From Limnochordia bacterium (GTDB taxonomy: Bacteria; Bacillota; Limnochordia; Darwinibacteriales; SLO01), in assembly GCA_007132635.1 (NCBI GenBank), contig SLOG01000001.1, forward strand, positions 1 through 9,022: a DNA stretch of 9,022 nt, written 5' to 3'. Below the pieces are notes generated by a model. It was given only the letters and a program-made list of their open reading frames with translations, had not been told where the DNA came from and did no database searches. Position 1 is the stretch's first letter; every line of letters starts with the position of its first letter. Shown here piece after piece: positions 5,970 to 9,022 of the stretch. A program made the position numbers and the translations under genes.

Positions 5970-7100
5970 TTGCACACGAGGAATTCTCTGCTGCTGTATC
6001 TATTGCTGATCGTTGGTACCGGATTACTGGGCCCTCTGCAGACAGCGTTCGCTGCCGAGCCAGGCCTCGAAGGGGTGCGGCTGCGCGGCCGGGTAACGGC
6101 TGTTCAATCCGACGGCGTCATTCCAGGAGCCTACGATGATATGGAACAGCAGACCGTCTCGGTCCGTCTGCAGCAGGGATCGCAACGAGGGGAGACGGTT
6201 GCCGTACCGAATGTCATTACTGGGCAGCCGTATTACGACCTACTAGTCAAGCCTGGGGACACCGTTGTCATCCAACGTCTTGATACGGAGACGGGTCCGC
6301 CGGAATACCAGCTTGTCGATTTCGCGCGCGTGACGCCGCTTCGGACCCTTGCCCTCATCTTCGCCCTCTCGTTAGTACTCATCGGCGGCCTAAAGGGTCT
6401 CAAGGCCTTAATCTCGCTGCTTGTCATGGGTGTTGTTGTCGTCTATGTTCTGCTCCCTCTGGTCTTGCGCGGGTGGAACCCGGTTTGGGTTACCGTTGGC
6501 ATTTCGTCGGCGATGACAGCGTTCTTTCTGCTATTCGTCGGCGGTGTCAACCGTAAGACACTGGGAGCTGTTCTTGGCACCGTTGGGGGATTGCTGGCAG
6601 CCGGACTTCTGGCTCTCTGGATTGGCCGAGCAGCCTATCTGACAGGCCTTTCGTCGGGCGAGGCACAAATGCTCCAATTTCATGATGCCAGCTTGGACGT
6701 TCAGGGCCTGTTGTTTTCCGGTATCGTGATCGGTGCTTTGGGTGCGATCCTTGATGTCGGTATGTCGGTTTCTTCAGCGATGGAACAGGTAAAAAACTCT
6801 GACCCGAGCATCTCGTTAACACTCCTCTTTCAGCGAGGGATGGCGGTCGGGCGCGATGTGTTAGGCACCATGGCTAACACACTGGTGTTGGCCTATGTGG
6901 GCTCGTCGCTACCGCTGCTTCTTCTTTTTCAGCTTTACGAGGCGAGCGGGACGGAGATTCTCAATTTGGACCTCGTAGCCACAGAGGTCGTGCGGGCCAT
7001 GGCCGGGACTGTCGGATTGGCCTTAGCGGTGCCTTTGACGGCGCTCATTGCCGGCTTTTTGCAGACTAGAAAGAGCCCTCCTTCAGAAACAGCTCGATGA
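5970..7100 (+). CDS. YibE/F family membrane protein
   Basis: This 376-residue integral membrane protein of the YibE/F family has no settled biochemical function. It starts with TTG. Residues 6-29 form a signal peptide ending near AFA-AEP, and about 100 residues of extracytoplasmic beta-rich domain follow (30-120). About seven hydrophobic helices lie between 126 and 365. Family signatures are GALGAILDVGMSVSSA (255-270), GRDVLGTMANTLVLAYVGSSLP (294-315) and AGTVGLALAVPLTA (345-358). The length is ordinary for a fused YibE/YibF protein. Its ribosome site lies directly after copA and no terminator or promoter separates them, so both are probably made from the copper-responsive transcript. A role in copper handling is only inferred from position. 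The 3' end overlaps the convergent fucosidase gene by 35 bases. Confidence 0.9.
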   Translation: MHTRNSLLLYLLLIVGTGLLGPLQTAFAAEPGLEGVRLRGRVTAVQSDGVIPGAYDDMEQQTVSVRLQQGSQRGETVAVPNVITGQPYYDLLVKPGDTVVIQRLDTETGPPEYQLVDFARVTPLRTLALIFALSLVLIGGLKGLKALISLLVMGVVVVYVLLPLVLRGWNPVWVTVGISSAMTAFFLLFVGGVNRKTLGAVLGTVGGLLAAGLLALWIGRAAYLTGLSSGEAQMLQFHDASLDVQGLLFSGIVIGALGAILDVGMSVSSAMEQVKNSDPSISLTLLFQRGMAVGRDVLGTMANTLVLAYVGSSLPLLLLFQLYEASGTEILNLDLVATEVVRAMAGTVGLALAVPLTALIAGFLQTRKSPPSETAR

Positions 7101-8379
7101 CGGGTACCGTGGGGTCTGGCGGACGAGTGGGCAGCTTGAGCACCAACAGGTCCTCAGAACGCGCTTCGGACATAAACCCGTGGTCTCCTTGGTATTCGAC
7201 TTCTTGCCGAACAATGGGGATTTCCGACGCGTCGTTCAGCAACTGGGCGTATTCAACGCGCTCTGCCATTCCATCCAGATGGATGGCGCCAAACGGCCAG
7301 CTGAACAGATGCAGGTAGAGACGCTGCGTCTGGGGGTTATAGGTATAGCGGCAGTCCTGGGGCGCCCGGACGTCTCCGGGGGCTTGCGTGCACCCGTAGA
7401 TGGACCGACTGTGCCGTTTCATCCAAACACCGATGCCTTTGAGTCTTTCCAGGGCCCGTTCATCAAACTCCCCCCGGCCTGTAGGCCCAACATTGAGAAG
7501 AAGATTGCCTCCTTTGCTGACAGTGTCGATCAGCATCTTCACCAGCATATCCAAGCTTTTCCAAGAATCCTCATCGCGGTGGTAGCCCCATGAACCGCTG
7601 AAGGTCTGACAGGCCTCCCACACAACCGGTTCCCCATTGATCTTAACCCAACCCCGCGGCTGATATTGTTCGGGAGTGCGCACATCCTGCGGTATCTGCA
7701 GACGATCGTTGACTATCACTTGCGGCTGCAGGCTGCGGACGAGTTCCAAAAGTTTCTTACTCTGCCATTCATCGCGTCCTTTTCCTGGATAGCGGTCTGA
7801 AGCGGCTACAGAAAAGTCATACCATAAAATGTCAATGGGGCCGAATTGAGTCAACAGCTCCTCGGTCTGATTGTGAAGGTATTGGGTATAGTTCTGTAGG
7901 TCTCGACGAGAGTCTTCGGCTGTAAAAGCAGCATTGTCCCGCATGGGATGGCGCTCGTCTGTTGTGTAGTCAGGATGGTGCCAGTCCAAAAGGGAATGGT
8001 AGAAGCCAACTCGCAGTCCCTGTTCGCGAAAGGCTTCGACCATCGGTGTCAAAAGGTCGCGCCCTGCCGGGGTATTAGGTGCCTTAAAGTCCGTGTACTT
8101 GGTATCCCAAAGGCAGAAGCCTTCGTGATGCTTGGTGGTAACAACAAAGTACTTCATCCCGGCATCGGCCGCTGCTGCAGCCCAGGCATGGGGATCGTAT
8201 AGATCCGGGTCGAAGTGCCGGAAATAGCGGTTGTATGTTTGTGCGTCCATCTTTTCAAAGCTCTGAACCCATTCGTGCCGCGCTGGCAGCGCGTACAGTC
8301 CCCAGTGGACAAACAGTCCGAAGCGGTCGTGGGTAAACCAGCTGGTATCACCGGCGGTCGGTCGAGGCTGTAGTGTCAT
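7066..8379 (-). CDS. Alpha-L-fucosidase, glycoside hydrolase family 29
   Basis: GH29 enzymes remove terminal alpha-L-fucose with retention of configuration. This 437-residue protein is essentially the catalytic (beta/alpha) barrel with a short C-terminal beta region. Signatures are RFGLFVHWGLYALPA (19-33), the fucose-pocket TTKHHEGF (81-88), GFYHSLLDWHHPDY (125-138), and ILWYD (184-188), whose Asp188 is the expected nucleophile. VNDR (223-226), TPEQYQP (235-241), WEACQTFSGSWGY (254-266) and GGNLLLNVGPTGRGE (290-304) follow. Glu255 is a candidate acid/base, which is not firmly assignable in this family by motif alone. There is no signal peptide, so it should act in the cytoplasm on imported fucosylated sugars. 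I chose the ATG at 8379 because AAGGGAG lies eight bases upstream. An in-frame ATG at 8415 overlaps the upstream stop (ATGA) but has no ribosome site. No fucose catabolic genes are visible nearby. Confidence 0.94.
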   Translation of the reverse strand: MTLQPRPTAGDTSWFTHDRFGLFVHWGLYALPARHEWVQSFEKMDAQTYNRYFRHFDPDLYDPHAWAAAAADAGMKYFVVTTKHHEGFCLWDTKYTDFKAPNTPAGRDLLTPMVEAFREQGLRVGFYHSLLDWHHPDYTTDERHPMRDNAAFTAEDSRRDLQNYTQYLHNQTEELLTQFGPIDILWYDFSVAASDRYPGKGRDEWQSKKLLELVRSLQPQVIVNDRLQIPQDVRTPEQYQPRGWVKINGEPVVWEACQTFSGSWGYHRDEDSWKSLDMLVKMLIDTVSKGGNLLLNVGPTGRGEFDERALERLKGIGVWMKRHSRSIYGCTQAPGDVRAPQDCRYTYNPQTQRLYLHLFSWPFGAIHLDGMAERVEYAQLLNDASEIPIVRQEVEYQGDHGFMSEARSEDLLVLKLPTRPPDPTVPVIELFLKEGSF

Positions 8380-8387
8380 CGTTCGTG

Positions 8388-8394
8388 CTCCCTT
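8388..8394 (-). promoter_or_regulatory. Ribosome binding site of fucosidase gene
   Basis: AAGGGAG on the minus strand lies eight bases before the ATG at 8379. It decides between that start and the ATG twelve codons earlier at 8415. Confidence 0.7.
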
Positions 8395-8411
8395 CAGGAA
8401 TGAATACATGC

Positions 8412-9022
8412 TCATTGACGAGCAGAGGCCATTACGAAAGCTAGTAACAAGGAGGCGGCTAGGAGTTCTAGACTCTCCTCAAGCAGATAATCCATCAGCC
8501 AGAAACCCAGCGGAAACAGACCGCGCTCCTGCAGGCTGGCGTCGGCCGCCTCCCAAACGTTCGGATCGGCTAAAGGCAGCTGGGCGATAATCCAGGCGCC
8601 GGCTGCGTCGTACCAATCAGCTATGTAGCGGGATGCGGATAGAAACGCCGCACTCGCGTAAGCCGAATAGGCAGCCAGAGCATAGCGAAACAAGCTGGCA
8701 CTTTGGCGAATCCTGGTCCAATGGGTTACTAGCGGATAGAGCATCAGACTCCCCAGCAGGCCGTAGAACGCGAATTCAGTGATAATCCGGACAGCGCTGC
8801 GGTGCTCGGTGACGCCCAGGAGTTGGCTCGTCCATCCGCTTAAGGTGTGCCGAATGTTCACTGTATCCTCCAGCAGCATGAGGCCCAGGCCGCACGCCAA
8901 AACCAGGAAAAATTCTGATTCCGTTTTTCTATAGGCTTTTATGCAGACAATTAGACAGGAAGCTAGGATCGACCATTGGAGGAATTCGGTCAAATGGGCT
9001 TCCGAGAACAGCCAAAACCACA
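8412..9022 (-). CDS. Multi-helix membrane protein of unknown function (5' end beyond window)
   Basis: I do not recognise this protein. The frame is open from the right edge to a TGA at 8414-8412, giving 202 visible codons. A TTG at 8993 could start a 193-residue form, but the codons before it read WFWLFSEAH and fit the hydrophobic start of the same protein, so the true start is probably outside the window. About five or six membrane helices can be seen, numbering from the TTG: 5-20, 28-42, 70-89, 103-121, possibly 130-140, and 163-189. Acidic and polar residues stand at or inside helix ends: LLEDTVNIRH (40-49) and LLEESLELLAA (170-180). They could form a metal, proton or ligand site, which is a guess. 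Its stop lies 32 bases before the fucosidase start on the same strand, so the two are probably co-transcribed. Confidence 0.75.
   Translation of the reverse strand, partial: WFWLFSEAHLTEFLQWSILASCLIVCIKAYRKTESEFFLVLACGLGLMLLEDTVNIRHTLSGWTSQLLGVTEHRSAVRIITEFAFYGLLGSLMLYPLVTHWTRIRQSASLFRYALAAYSAYASAAFLSASRYIADWYDAAGAWIIAQLPLADPNVWEAADASLQERGLFPLGFWLMDYLLEESLELLAASLLLAFVMASARQ

Noticed and set aside
7048..7593. 181-codon plus-strand frame opposite the fucosidase
   Set aside because: It is the complement of conserved GH29 sequence and looks like an antisense shadow.

Overview
The window reads as a Bacillota-type chromosome of moderate G+C content. The clues are strong AGGAGG/GAGGTGA-type ribosome binding sites, frequent GTG and TTG starts, a split three-gene transhydrogenase and a CsoR-like copper operator. 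I cannot name the species. Nearly all of the sequence is coding. The only real gap, about 190 bases at 3250-3435, holds divergent control signals.

Left third, minus strand: a pnt operon for the membrane-bound, proton-translocating NAD(P) transhydrogenase, in the order pntAA (NAD(H)-binding domain I), pntAB (first membrane helices) and pntB (remaining helices plus the NADP(H)-binding domain III). The genes overlap or abut and look translationally coupled. pntB is the most unusual gene here. It reaches the normal end of a PntB at about residue 451, then continues in frame through a short acidic linker into a second, diverged copy of domain III. It is still open after 585 codons, where the window ends. 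The first domain III copy has lost the Lys-Arg pair that binds the 2'-phosphate of NADP(H). None of the three membrane positions where a proton-channel histidine is usually found carries one.

Middle, plus strand: a copper-exporting P1B-type ATPase (copA) with a textbook promoter and a CsoR-like palindrome, followed 17 bases later by a YibE/F-family membrane protein (TTG start) that is probably co-transcribed. The pnt leader, running the other way, contains a 12-codon ORF with its own AGGAGG.

Right third, minus strand: an unrecognised multi-helix membrane protein that enters from beyond the right edge, then a cytoplasmic GH29 alpha-L-fucosidase. The fucosidase and yibE/F converge, and their coding ends overlap by 35 bases.

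The pnt and cop units share a control region, but I see no direct biochemical link between them. Copper export by CopA and NADPH supply by Pnt could both serve redox defence, which is only an inference from position. The fucosidase and membrane gene look like a separate unit.
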